IMG/VR virus record: IMGVR_UViG_3300007735_000647 | Coordinates: 1-34,010 of that record | DNA: 34,010 bases | Source of the DNA: a virus | Strand: one strand, 5' to 3' | In this document: in pieces, positions 7,451-13,997 of the stretch | Layout of the letters: each line of letters begins with the position of its first letter | Position numbering within the stretch: the stretch's first letter is position 1 | Made by a program: the position numbers and the translations under genes | Notes under the pieces: model-generated | The model's input: only the letters and a program-made list of their open reading frames with translations | The model's database searches: none | Told to the model about the DNA's origin: nothing

Positions 7451-9673
7451 TAATTTTTGATAAACACCGTATTCTATTTTCCTAAATAGTGCTTTAAAGT
7501 CTTTCCGCCTCAAACTTACCTCAAATTTCCTTTCATCTATATTTATTCTTTTGCAAATAGCTTGTGCTTCTTTGCGGCTAAACGTTTCGGGCAGCGATTG
7601 ATAAAGCAGCTCCAAAGATGCAGGTAAGCCTGTATCTATCTCATCCGTAAGTTTAGATATTATCTTCATAGTTGACTTAGCAAAATACTTGTATAAAGTA
7701 TAAGCATCTTCAACTACTTTTTTATTTATGTCTGGTGTTGTAGGGTTGTTTATTATTGCCAATATTTGTACAAGTCTTGGAAAGTATGCAGACATTTTAG
7801 CTTCCGTGCCAATAACATACTGCTCTGCCTTGTTTAGGATGCGTTTGTTGGCTTCTTTTAAGTTTTCCTTATAATACCCTCGATAAGTATTTTTAGCCTC
7901 TATATCCATACTTATATGAATAGCAGCCATATCGCCCTTATTGTAGTTTTCACCACCCCGATACAAAACTTCCAATAAATCTACCCATTGTTTGCATACT
8001 TCTTTTGATTTTGCAAACGGGTCAACTTCAGTATTAAGTTCTATGTATTCGCTTTCTACCATTATAAATCTAGATGCAAAACCGCTGCTAAGTCTATCTT
8101 CAGTAAATATATTTTTTAGCCTTGCAGGTTGCGTACCCATTAATAGATTGATATTCATATTAGGTACTATGCGTTCCTTATCCCTATCAGCTCTTACTTG
8201 TGTAAAACGCCCACCAGAAAAACATTGAGTGAAAAAACTTATAGCATCGTTAGTTCCTTTAAAAGAACCTGCGTTAAATATGCTTTCTGCCTCATCGTGA
8301 TAAACACCTATGCCGTTGGGCTGGTCCACAGATAAAGCAACGTACCCTTCCGTTGTACCGTCAACAGCTAATGGTATAAAGCGTCTAGGCTTTTTTGTTT
8401 TGTTTTTATCGTCTTGTATTTTTTCGTATTCTTTAATATCTTTTGCAAAGTTTTTATCCGCAGCCTCTTGTATTAACTTTAAAGGCGTTTCGCACATTGA
8501 TTTGTATGCAGGTGTTTTACCAACCGATACAGGTGCAATTAGTAAACAAAATAATATGTTTTTTGCATCACCATTAAAATCACTTGTGTAATGCGTACCC
8601 GCTAAAGAACTTACTGTAAACAATGCAGTCAAAGCTAAAAACTCTGGTGCAAGTGAACGAGCTTGTGCAACTTCTAATATAGATTTTTGTATTGGGTATG
8701 GAAATACTTGTATAGGAAATTCGCCTGTGTAAGTATTGGTTGTACATTCTATTCCTTCACTATCTGCAATCATATTCATTTTTGCAAAGGTAACATCCCA
8801 ATCCCTATTGCATTGATAAAATATTACAAAGGACGGTGGCAAACTCCATACAGGGTAATCGTGTTTATTGTGCCAGTTAGGGTAATCGTGCAATGATGCT
8901 GAAAATACCATTAACCTCTTTGTGTTAAAATATACCTTTGCACTAATTGTATTAGCACCACTACCTAAGCGTTTAAAAGCAACAAATTTATCTTTTGCAT
9001 TATACTTATAATTTGTCATAGGCACAAGGCTACTATCTTTTAGTAATTGCAACCAAGTGTCATCGTTAATCTTTGTATCAAAGTCGGTACAAAATTTTTC
9101 CATACCTAAAGGGTACGATACTGCTTTTAAATTTGGGTCGTACTTAGGTTTGTACTCATTGTAGTATTGACTTGTTTCAATAAGTAAATTATATTCGTTG
9201 GTAGATAGTTCCTGCAAATCTTCCATACTACCACTTACAATACTATATCCTGGCGTTGGGTATGTATAAACTAACGGACCACCTGCATATAGAGCAATCA
9301 CTTCAGCACCAACATCGCTATCCGCTAAGGACTGCTTATGTAGGTCTGCATCGTATTTAAGCCAAACGTGGTAGCCTTTGTTACGGGTTTCTTCAATATA
9401 TAGTTTTGCAATTATATCAGGGTTTATGTTTACTATTGTATTTAACCATTTATGATAAAGGTTTTTATCTTTAGTGTTCTTTATGTCAAAATCTAAGCAA
9501 TGGATAGGCTGTGTTGTACGTATCATTATAGCATTATGCTTAGGGTATAAGTCCATTGGCTTACCATCAGCCCAAGCCCTATGTGATACGGGTTGTTTCT
9601 TTTCAATATCCCATTCAATAGGAATAACTGTAAGCCCTAATTCTTTGTAGTCTTGGTAATAGTTTGCTATCAT
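7448..9673 (-). CDS. Primase-polymerase / DUF3987 helicase fusion
   Basis: This 741-residue protein is the main replication enzyme. The N-terminal part looks like a bifunctional primase-polymerase domain: a DxD (LDFDIK, Asp61 and Asp63) for metal binding and GYHVWLK (His102) as the nucleotide-binding motif. The C-terminal half is a DUF3987-type helicase-like ATPase: APVSVGKT at 380-387 (Walker A-like) and HDEAE at 459-463 (Walker B). A helical tail, with an EAQAICKRINIDERKFEVSLRR segment, resembles a winged-helix. No DNA polymerase is encoded, so host replication enzymes are probably recruited. The ATG at 9673 overlaps the stop of a 16-codon leader ORF (ATGA). The gene ends in a terminator. 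Confidence 0.88.
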   Translation of the reverse strand: MIANYYQDYKELGLTVIPIEWDIEKKQPVSHRAWADGKPMDLYPKHNAIMIRTTQPIHCLDFDIKNTKDKNLYHKWLNTIVNINPDIIAKLYIEETRNKGYHVWLKYDADLHKQSLADSDVGAEVIALYAGGPLVYTYPTPGYSIVSGSMEDLQELSTNEYNLLIETSQYYNEYKPKYDPNLKAVSYPLGMEKFCTDFDTKINDDTWLQLLKDSSLVPMTNYKYNAKDKFVAFKRLGSGANTISAKVYFNTKRLMVFSASLHDYPNWHNKHDYPVWSLPPSFVIFYQCNRDWDVTFAKMNMIADSEGIECTTNTYTGEFPIQVFPYPIQKSILEVAQARSLAPEFLALTALFTVSSLAGTHYTSDFNGDAKNILFCLLIAPVSVGKTPAYKSMCETPLKLIQEAADKNFAKDIKEYEKIQDDKNKTKKPRRFIPLAVDGTTEGYVALSVDQPNGIGVYHDEAESIFNAGSFKGTNDAISFFTQCFSGGRFTQVRADRDKERIVPNMNINLLMGTQPARLKNIFTEDRLSSGFASRFIMVESEYIELNTEVDPFAKSKEVCKQWVDLLEVLYRGGENYNKGDMAAIHISMDIEAKNTYRGYYKENLKEANKRILNKAEQYVIGTEAKMSAYFPRLVQILAIINNPTTPDINKKVVEDAYTLYKYFAKSTMKIISKLTDEIDTGLPASLELLYQSLPETFSRKEAQAICKRINIDERKFEVSLRRKDFKALFRKIEYGVYQKL

Positions 9674-9720
9674 AAAAATAAAAAAGCTGCCAGTGTAGTG
9701 AGTTTACCAGCAGCCTTCAT
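9670..9720 (-). CDS. 16-residue leader peptide overlapping the primase-helicase start
   Basis: The ORF reads MKAAGKLTTLAAFLFL and stops with TGA that overlaps the start of the primase-helicase gene as ATGA. The coding bases also form a hairpin (GCTGC at its start, GCAGC near its end) followed by six T. This arrangement resembles a translationally coupled leader or attenuator. A chance ORF is possible, as no homologue can be checked. Confidence 0.4.
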   Translation of the reverse strand: MKAAGKLTTLAAFLFL

Positions 9721-9784
9721 TCGAGAGTTAAAAAACCCAGTTGCACAATCACTACTTTGTATAACTGAATTGGTTGCAAATGTA
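9670..9784 (-). promoter_or_regulatory. Promoter and structured 5' leader of the primase-helicase gene
   Basis: A TAnnTTTG element (TACATTTG, 9777-9784 on the minus strand) would start a transcript with a leader of about 95 nt. The leader holds two stem-loops, each followed by six T: one with TTGC/GCAA and CAAT/ATTG pairing, then GCTGC/GCAGC. The loop of the first contains GTAGTGA (9749-9755) and the loop of the second the exact complement TCACTAC (9695-9701), so a loop-loop contact or alternative pairing is possible. Confidence 0.45.
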
Positions 9785-9791
9785 TAAAATA

Positions 9792-9923
9792 TTATTGACT
9801 TAAAAAATTATTCCAAGATTGCATCTGTTTAATCTTTTTAATCTTTTCTTTTAATTTTGTTTTGTCTTTAGCTTTTTTAGTTGCAGTTGTTAAAGCTGCA
9901 ATGTGCTTTTCAAATGGTGTCAT
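9792..9923 (-). CDS. Small Lys-rich protein, unknown function
   Basis: A 43-residue ORF starting MTPFEKHIAAL and continuing as a basic helix with alternating Lys and Thr, then QMQSWNNFLSQ. Its ATG at 9923 lies 14 bp inside the end of the nuclease gene in another frame, a spacing typical of coupled phage genes. It is followed by the primase-helicase leader. I do not recognise a family. Confidence 0.55.
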   Translation of the reverse strand: MTPFEKHIAALTTATKKAKDKTKLKEKIKKIKQMQSWNNFLSQ

Positions 9924-10386
9924 AAATAGTTAAAAATTGTTGAAATGATTTTATAAAATAATAGTTACCCCCTGCATTAGTTTCTTTTTGTTGCTCTAAT
10001 AGTTGTGCAGCACTTGGTTTGTCCGAGCCAATTTTTATTTCCCACATATAGCTTTTACCTTTTATCGTGCTAGAAATATCAGCAGTCCCTTTGCGAGTTT
10101 GCCCATAAATATATTTACCATTAACAACCCTACCTGCACTCGATATTCTTGTAGCCCTGTACCCGTTCCAATTTATAAAGTTAACGATTGCTAAGGTAAG
10201 CCCATTAGCTTTATTTGTATCGGGTATTTTAGCAGTAAAGGTATATCCATTTTTTTTAACTATTTGACTAAAGGATAAATCGTGTGCATCTTGATACCTT
10301 TTTTTGCACCAATCTGGCATTGGTATTGCTTTAGGCTTTGCATTCATCTTTACTCTTATAGGTGGTATCCAGTCAAATTCACTCAT
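9910..10386 (-). CDS. VRR-NUC-like PD-(D/E)XK nuclease
   Basis: This 158-residue protein has the restriction-enzyme-like nuclease core in its second half: GTAD at 100-103 (metal-binding Asp), EIK at 116-118 (the ExK pair) and a conserved Gln in SAAQLLEQQK at 125-134. This order is typical of VRR-NUC or Holliday-junction resolvase-like phage nucleases. The first 60 residues are basic and less conserved. It lies just upstream of the primase-helicase and probably processes replication or recombination intermediates. It overlaps the upstream 60-residue gene by 8 bp. Confidence 0.8.
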   Translation of the reverse strand: MSEFDWIPPIRVKMNAKPKAIPMPDWCKKRYQDAHDLSFSQIVKKNGYTFTAKIPDTNKANGLTLAIVNFINWNGYRATRISSAGRVVNGKYIYGQTRKGTADISSTIKGKSYMWEIKIGSDKPSAAQLLEQQKETNAGGNYYFIKSFQQFLTIYDTI

Positions 10387-10561
10387 TAATTATTTTTTTA
10401 AGTTGATTAATAGAAAGCCAAGTAGTTCTGTTAAGCCTCCAAGATAGCACACCGTTATTGATTTGCTTTTTTAAATATACAAAATTATTTGTTAATCTAA
10501 TATTTAAACCACCATCCCAATCAAATTCAATATTTTTATGTATATAGGTTTTTGTTTGCAT
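10379..10561 (-). CDS. Small hypothetical protein
   Basis: A 60-residue protein, beginning MQTKTYIHKNIEFDW and ending in a helical TTWLSINQLKKIINE segment. No recognisable family. It overlaps the nuclease gene by 8 bp, which supports translation. It is the first phage core gene downstream of the cassette-like module; its start is 38 bp past the last core-like site (10600-10606). Confidence 0.6.
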   Translation of the reverse strand: MQTKTYIHKNIEFDWDGGLNIRLTNNFVYLKKQINNGVLSWRLNRTTWLSINQLKKIINE

Positions 10562-10599
10562 ATCAATTAGTTAAGTAAGGTAGTTGCTGCAATCAATGA

Positions 10600-10606
10600 G
10601 TTATAC
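10600..10606 (-). other. Cassette core-like site (half site) after the Mom-like gene
   Basis: On the minus strand, five bases after the Mom-like stop codon, the sequence reads GCGTATAAC. It is the exact reverse complement of GTTATACGC at the upstream end of the same unit (11483-11491). A matching 3' core and stem are missing, so this is a truncated or half site. Confidence 0.5.
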
Positions 10607-10612
10607 GCAAGG

Positions 10613-11410
10613 CTACATTTGTGCATCTATTGAACATTTGTCGGTTAAGTCGGTTTTATTAAAAAAAATAACCCCACGCTCTTCAACTTTTTCAAAGTTG
10701 TTAGGTTTTTCAATGTAGTGCTTAGGATATGGCATCTCTTTTAATAGTGCTTTCTTTTTCCATTTTTGGTCAATAAACTTTATGTATCTAAATTGCCTTA
10801 AACTCATTTTAACGGCTTTATCTTTATTGGCTTGTAATTTCCTTACAGTATTGTTATATCGCTTTGTATCGTTTGCGGAAATAGTCATTTGAATATTATG
10901 GAATACTTCTCCATCAAGTTCCCAAAAATCGCTTTTATGTTCTCCATAATATGAAAAACTACAAGCCTGATAAACTATCCCAAATCCTCCGCATCTTTCA
11001 TCCGCAAATGATTGTATCCATTTAACCTTTGGATATTTGCCTCTTATGTATTTTATACTTGCACTTATGGCTCTACTTTCAGGGTATTCGGTTGCTTCAT
11101 CGCTAATCCACATTCTATTTAGTTCAAGGTATTGGTCTATTTCCGTTCCTTCAACTACACTTCCTCCGCTTGCTGGGTTTAAAGCCGCACCAAATTGCAA
11201 TACTCCAAGCATTTTAGAGTTTACAAATATTCCCAAATGAATAAAGCTACCCGCATATACTTTTTTTGAGTAGTGATTTTCTTTAATGGTTTTTATAGCA
11301 AGGTTGCGGTCAATTTCTTTTACGGAAAATGCACTATCTCCAAAGCCTATAATTTCTTTACTTCCAAACATCATCATTTGGTCGCTAAATATGTAATCTT
11401 TTTTTTCCAT
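10613..11410 (-). CDS. Mom-like DNA modification protein (GNAT-type adenine modification)
   Basis: This 265-residue protein resembles phage Mu Mom and its relatives, acyl-transferase-fold proteins that add a carbamoylmethyl-type group to adenine and block many restriction enzymes. Supporting segments in order: KTIKENHYSKKV (about 42-53), YLELNRMWISDEATEYPESRA (about 93-113), IQSFADERCGGFGIVYQACSF (about 132-152), and the C-terminal RQFRYIKFIDQKWKKKALL followed by YPK. The family assignment rests on this motif order, which I recall from Mom relatives; chemistry here is inferred. No Com-like translational activator is seen. The gene is bounded by matching core sequences (11483-11491 and 10600-10608), like a mobile cassette. 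Confidence 0.72.
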   Translation of the reverse strand: MEKKDYIFSDQMMMFGSKEIIGFGDSAFSVKEIDRNLAIKTIKENHYSKKVYAGSFIHLGIFVNSKMLGVLQFGAALNPASGGSVVEGTEIDQYLELNRMWISDEATEYPESRAISASIKYIRGKYPKVKWIQSFADERCGGFGIVYQACSFSYYGEHKSDFWELDGEVFHNIQMTISANDTKRYNNTVRKLQANKDKAVKMSLRQFRYIKFIDQKWKKKALLKEMPYPKHYIEKPNNFEKVEERGVIFFNKTDLTDKCSIDAQM

Positions 11411-11484
11411 CGCTCTGCTATTTTTTTTAATAAAACCTTAGTTCGGTGTTCCAATTCAACATTTGTGCTATAATACCGCCCAGC

Positions 11485-11583
11485 GTATAACAGCGGTTTT
11501 GTGCTATTTGCCCCATTAATATTTGTGGTAACTTGAAACTTTGTGCAAGGGGCAAACAGACACAAAGCCACAAAACGTTAGGT
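11485..11583 (-). repeat. attC-like imperfect hairpin between methyltransferase and Mom-like genes
   Basis: On the minus strand it begins with ACCTAAC (a perfect RYYYAAC) and ends with GTTATAC (6 of 7 for GTTRRRY). Between them is a long stem: TTTGTG pairs with CACAAA, CT with AG after one unpaired T, then a G-T wobble, then TTTGCCCC with GGGGCAAA; the loop is about 33 nt. Core boxes at the base, unpaired single bases in the stem and a variable loop are the layout of integron attC sites. No T run follows, so it is not an ordinary terminator. Confidence 0.65.
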
Positions 11584-11602
11584 GCAATTCCAAAATACGC
11601 AA

Positions 11603-12754
11603 CTACAACTTCAACAACCATTGTTCATATATTTTAGTTGATATTTGAGCTGTCATTACAGGTGGCACACTCATTCCTAATAAATATAAATAAGGCATAT
11701 TTAAAAAGTTGTAATCTTTTGGGTATGTTTGCCCAGATGTGTTTTCGTTAAAATTACAATGTCTTGGTTCATCAAAAAGTACATCATTCTTTTTTGAAGT
11801 AATAGTATTTAATGGCTTATTTCCATATAAATAATTATTGTTAAACATTGAATTTGGTCTGTTTTCAATTCTCCCTAATGTGCAGCTAAAATCACTATCT
11901 CCATTAATTCTATTATTCCATATATTTCTTTTTACATCGGTCATTTCGCATTTTTCATCATTGGCACTATTATCTTTAATATCATTCAATGTGATTACAG
12001 GTTCGTTAAATTCCATATCAATTTTTGGTAATTCTGTAAACATATCAGCATAATATAAAAATGGTTGTGCTAAATCCTTTCTTAAAGCAATAAAGAAAAC
12101 TCTTTCTCTACGTTGTGGCACTCCCATTTTTGAAGCATCAAGTAAAAAATGTTGCACATAATATCCAGCTTTATCAAACTCTTTGTAAATTTTAATAACG
12201 TATTTTTTTGCTTCTGCTAATAACAAACCTTTTACGTTTTCAGCCACAACTACTTTCGGTTGTAATTCTTTTGCTAAATCAATAAAATCAAAGAATAAAG
12301 TATCTAAAACTTGTTCAGCTTGTCCTTCTCTAAACACTTTTTCTTTACCCCAGTCTTTTTCTCTATTACCAGCCATTGAAAAACTGCTACAAGGTGGCGA
12401 ACCATCTAAAATATCAAGTTCATAAAGTTCTTTTGGTAAATCCTTTCTTTCGGCAAAAGTTGTAATACTTTCTAAAAATGAATATTTAGGTTTATGATTT
12501 TCTTTATAAACTTCAATCATTTTTTTATCAATATCGTTATGTCCTATCACATCAAATCCAGCTAATTTATAACCCATTGTAGAACCACCACCACAAGCGA
12601 AGCAACTAAATACTTTTCCTTTGTCTTTTGTAAAGTTTGCATCTTTTAAATTCCAATCATAAGAAAATTTGTGAACAGGAACTGCACCTAACACCGCATT
12701 GGCAATATTGGGGCTTTCGTGCTTAATTTGAGCTTCTGTGCTTTCTACTATCAT
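11603..12754 (-). CDS. C5-cytosine DNA methyltransferase
   Basis: This 383-residue protein has the motif set of C5-cytosine methyltransferases. Motif I is VFSCFACGGGSTMGYKLAGF (about 48-67), motif IV DGSPPCSSFSMAG with the catalytic Cys (about 115-127), motif VI VVAENVKG, and motif VIII QRRERVFFIAL. The target recognition region follows, with motifs IX-X near the end (LLGMSVPPVMTAQIS). All catalytic residues are present, so it should be active; its target site is unknown. There is no partner endonuclease. It is flanked by attC-like sequence on both sides (31 bp on the upstream side, a full hairpin downstream), so it appears to be a cassette. It may protect phage DNA from host restriction. Confidence 0.93.
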   Translation of the reverse strand: MIVESTEAQIKHESPNIANAVLGAVPVHKFSYDWNLKDANFTKDKGKVFSCFACGGGSTMGYKLAGFDVIGHNDIDKKMIEVYKENHKPKYSFLESITTFAERKDLPKELYELDILDGSPPCSSFSMAGNREKDWGKEKVFREGQAEQVLDTLFFDFIDLAKELQPKVVVAENVKGLLLAEAKKYVIKIYKEFDKAGYYVQHFLLDASKMGVPQRRERVFFIALRKDLAQPFLYYADMFTELPKIDMEFNEPVITLNDIKDNSANDEKCEMTDVKRNIWNNRINGDSDFSCTLGRIENRPNSMFNNNYLYGNKPLNTITSKKNDVLFDEPRHCNFNENTSGQTYPKDYNFLNMPYLYLLGMSVPPVMTAQISTKIYEQWLLKL

Positions 12755-12787
12755 TTGTTTTTAATTTGAACATTTGTACTTTCTAAT

Positions 12788-12818
12788 CCCCAACATCGCC
12801 AATCCGAAAACGTTAGCG
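12788..12818 (-). other. Short or decayed attC-like site upstream of the methyltransferase
   Basis: One base after the TAG of the 58-residue protein, the minus strand reads CGCTAACGTTTT and then, 24 bases on, GTTGGGG (6 of 7 for GTTRRRY). CTAACGTTTT is also the left end of the full site at 11583. No good stem forms, so it is probably truncated. Confidence 0.45.
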
Positions 12819-12819
12819 G

Positions 12820-12996
12820 CTATTTTACCGACCACTCCGAAAGTTTAGACTTGACAATTATTTTCAGTTCATCAACTTTTGACAATGGGCAGCGAAAAGC
12901 AACCGTTTTAGTTTGCTCACTATATTTAGGTTTAGCACCCGACCCTTGCCGAGTGCCTCCCCTACCAATTTTCTTTTTTTGTATATTTTTTTCCAT
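12820..12996 (-). CDS. 58-residue basic protein with GRGGxRxGSG motif
   Basis: Translated by hand: it begins MEKNIQKKKIGRGG, continues TRQGSGAKPKYSEQTKTVAF, then RCPLSKVDELKIIVKSKLSE, and stops at TAG (12822-12820). The glycine-rich basic start followed by a strand (TVAFRCP) and helix (VDELKIIVKSKL) resembles small ribbon-helix-helix-like proteins that have a GRGGxRxGAGRK start, common in mobile genetic elements. DNA binding is a reasonable guess only. It overlaps the end of the 83-residue gene by 35 bp in another frame. The stop codon lies one base from a cassette core-like site. Confidence 0.65.
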   Translation of the reverse strand: MEKNIQKKKIGRGGTRQGSGAKPKYSEQTKTVAFRCPLSKVDELKIIVKSKLSEWSVK

Positions 12997-13213
12997 TTTT
13001 TGCTACTCTGTAATTTCTAAAGTTTGCATTTGTACTAAAAGAACCGCTTGGATAATGAAAACCCAAATACGTTTGAAGTCTTGACATTTCATCAGAAACT
13101 ATACCAGTTGATAAGCATATCTGTTGATTGCCTTTAGCTATTTGGCTATCAATAAATTTTTCAAACTTTTCAATTTCTTGCTTTGTAAATGTTGGTTTTG
13201 TGTACGTTTCCAT
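12962..13213 (-). CDS. 83-residue protein of the cassette module, unknown function
   Basis: It starts METYTKPTFTKQEIEKF and ends in the basic segment RVAKNGKKYTKKENW. The N-terminal half is amphipathic helix; no known domain is recognised. It has its own promoter (13237-13267) with both elements at ideal spacing, giving a short leader of about 15-20 nt. The 58-residue gene begins inside its 3' end, so the two probably act as a pair; a regulator or toxin-antitoxin-like role would be speculation. Confidence 0.65.
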   Translation of the reverse strand: METYTKPTFTKQEIEKFEKFIDSQIAKGNQQICLSTGIVSDEMSRLQTYLGFHYPSGSFSTNANFRNYRVAKNGKKYTKKENW

Positions 13214-13236
13214 TGTCTTATAATTTAATTACCTTA

Positions 13237-13267
13237 CAAATATACAACCTTATTTTGATTGTGCAAA
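13237..13267 (-). promoter_or_regulatory. Bacteroidota-type promoter (TTTG-N19-TATATTTG)
   Basis: On the minus strand, TTTG (13267-13264) is followed after exactly 19 bases by TATATTTG (13244-13237). This is a full match to the Bacteroidota primary sigma consensus TTTG, 19 bp, TAnnTTTG. The transcript would begin near 13230, just before the 83-residue gene. A second -7-like element, TATCTTTG, lies at 13274-13281. Confidence 0.8.
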
Positions 13268-13330
13268 CTATTTCAAAGATATTTTTAATTTATTTTCTAA
13301 AGTGCTGAAAATCAAAGAAATAAAAACAGC

Positions 13331-13385
13331 AGCTAACAGCACCTATGCGCCATTAAAACGAGCGCATAGCTGCAATCCGTTATCC
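13331..13385 (-). repeat. attC-like imperfect hairpin after the 40-residue gene
   Basis: On the minus strand it begins GGATAAC and ends GTTAGCT. Between these TAAC/GTTA boxes the stem is GCA with TGC, an unpaired G on each side, then CTATGCGC with GCGCATAG, around an 11-nt loop. The 5' box overlaps the stop codon of the 40-residue gene. Length (55 bp) and structure fit a short integron attC site, though the boxes deviate from RYYYAAC/GTTRRRY at two or three positions. Confidence 0.6.
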
Positions 13386-13502
13386 ACTATATTTTTTTTC
13401 AATAGCTGCAATTTCTTTTTGTACTTTTACTACGTGCTTTGCTTTTACCCAGCATTTTACTAGGGTAATTAATTCTTTTTTATCTATTTTTTTACGTGCC
13501 AT
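13380..13502 (-). CDS. 40-residue basic protein, unknown function
   Basis: The ORF can be extended upstream to 13598, but that part runs through the divergent promoter region and is unlikely to be translated. ATG at 13502 (MARKKIDKKELITLVKCWVK) is preceded 14 bases upstream by a TATCTTTG -7 element, giving a short leader. The protein is Lys-rich and helical, with AAIEKKYSG at the end. The TAA stop lies inside the box of the attC-like hairpin. Function unknown. Confidence 0.6.
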   Translation of the reverse strand: MARKKIDKKELITLVKCWVKAKHVVKVQKEIAAIEKKYSG

Positions 13503-13516
13503 ATTTGTTATTTTTG

Positions 13517-13524
13517 CAAAGATA
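13517..13524 (-). promoter_or_regulatory. Leftward promoter -7 element TATCTTTG
   Basis: Exact match to TAnnTTTG on the minus strand, 15 bp before the ATG of the 40-residue gene. At 19-bp spacing the -33 position reads TTTT (3 of 4). Confidence 0.65.
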
Positions 13525-13570
13525 GTTATAAAATAGTAATAAAAAAATTTTTTTATTTGAAATAATGTAT

Positions 13571-13578
13571 TATCTTTG
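13571..13578 (+). promoter_or_regulatory. Rightward early promoter -7 element TATCTTTG
   Basis: Exact match to TAnnTTTG, 25 bp before the ATG at 13604; the -33 position reads TTTT (3 of 4). It forms a divergent pair with the leftward element at 13517-13524, within about 60 bp of AT-rich DNA. Confidence 0.7.
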
Positions 13579-13603
13579 TATCCTAAACCAAAAAACAAAT
13601 ATT

Positions 13604-13807
13604 ATGGCACATCAAAAAATTACAGAGCAAATTGAATTAATGCACCAAGCGTTACAATATCAAAGGGATATTGACACCATTACTAGACTTATTAAGCCAG
13701 TTGACTTTAACACCTATTTAGAAATGAAGGTGGAATTACAAGAAAAGTACTTAACAACTATGCAAGATTTATTCGCTAACCTTTTAATTGTAGCAAATGT
13801 CGTATAA
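13604..13807 (+). CDS. Small early protein, helical, unknown function
   Basis: First gene of the plus-strand operon, 67 residues, starting MAHQKITEQIELMHQAL. An upstream extension to 13565 is in frame but covers the promoter -7 element, so ATG at 13604 is preferred. The sequence is almost all helix, with heptad-like spacing of hydrophobics. No known family. The next gene starts inside its last codons, in another frame (11-bp overlap). Confidence 0.65.
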   Translation: MAHQKITEQIELMHQALQYQRDIDTITRLIKPVDFNTYLEMKVELQEKYLTTMQDLFANLLIVANVV

Positions 13808-13997
13808 TAAAGATGCTTACTTTGCCTATGAGCAAAGAAAATTAGAGCCAACGGATGCAATAATATGTGGCGAAATTTATAAAAAGGTATCAACACTTTT
13901 TGAAAAATGGAAGTGGATAGATAGCCTTACACCAGAACAACGTGCAGACCTTAAACAAGATTATGAAAACGAAAAAAAACGTTATGAACTCTATTAA
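13797..13997 (+). CDS. Small early protein, unknown function
   Basis: A 66-residue acidic and basic mixed protein, starting MSYNKDAYFAYEQRKLEP and ending in the charged helix DYENEKKRYELY. It has two Trp in KWKWIDSL. It is tightly packed between neighbours (11-bp and 14-bp overlaps), as is typical of early phage operons. No recognised domain. Confidence 0.65.
   Translation: MSYNKDAYFAYEQRKLEPTDAIICGEIYKKVSTLFEKWKWIDSLTPEQRADLKQDYENEKKRYELY

Noticed and set aside
7261-7467. 68-codon minus-strand ORF in the repeat region
   Set aside because: It runs through the terminator and the repeats, starts inside the primase-helicase gene and has an unnatural composition. The region is better read as non-coding.
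11485-11583. Reading the hairpin as a rho-independent terminator
   Set aside because: There is no T run after the stem on either strand, and the boxes at its base match integron cores better.
11374-11621. Two overlapping minus-strand ORFs (64 and 65 codons) between methyltransferase and Mom-like genes
   Set aside because: Both are formed by the attC-like hairpin and overlap true genes at their ends. No promoter or sensible protein pattern.
13503-13598. Upstream extension of the 40-residue gene to 72 residues
   Set aside because: The extension would translate the divergent promoter region, including the -7 element at 13517-13524; the ATG at 13502 is the natural start.
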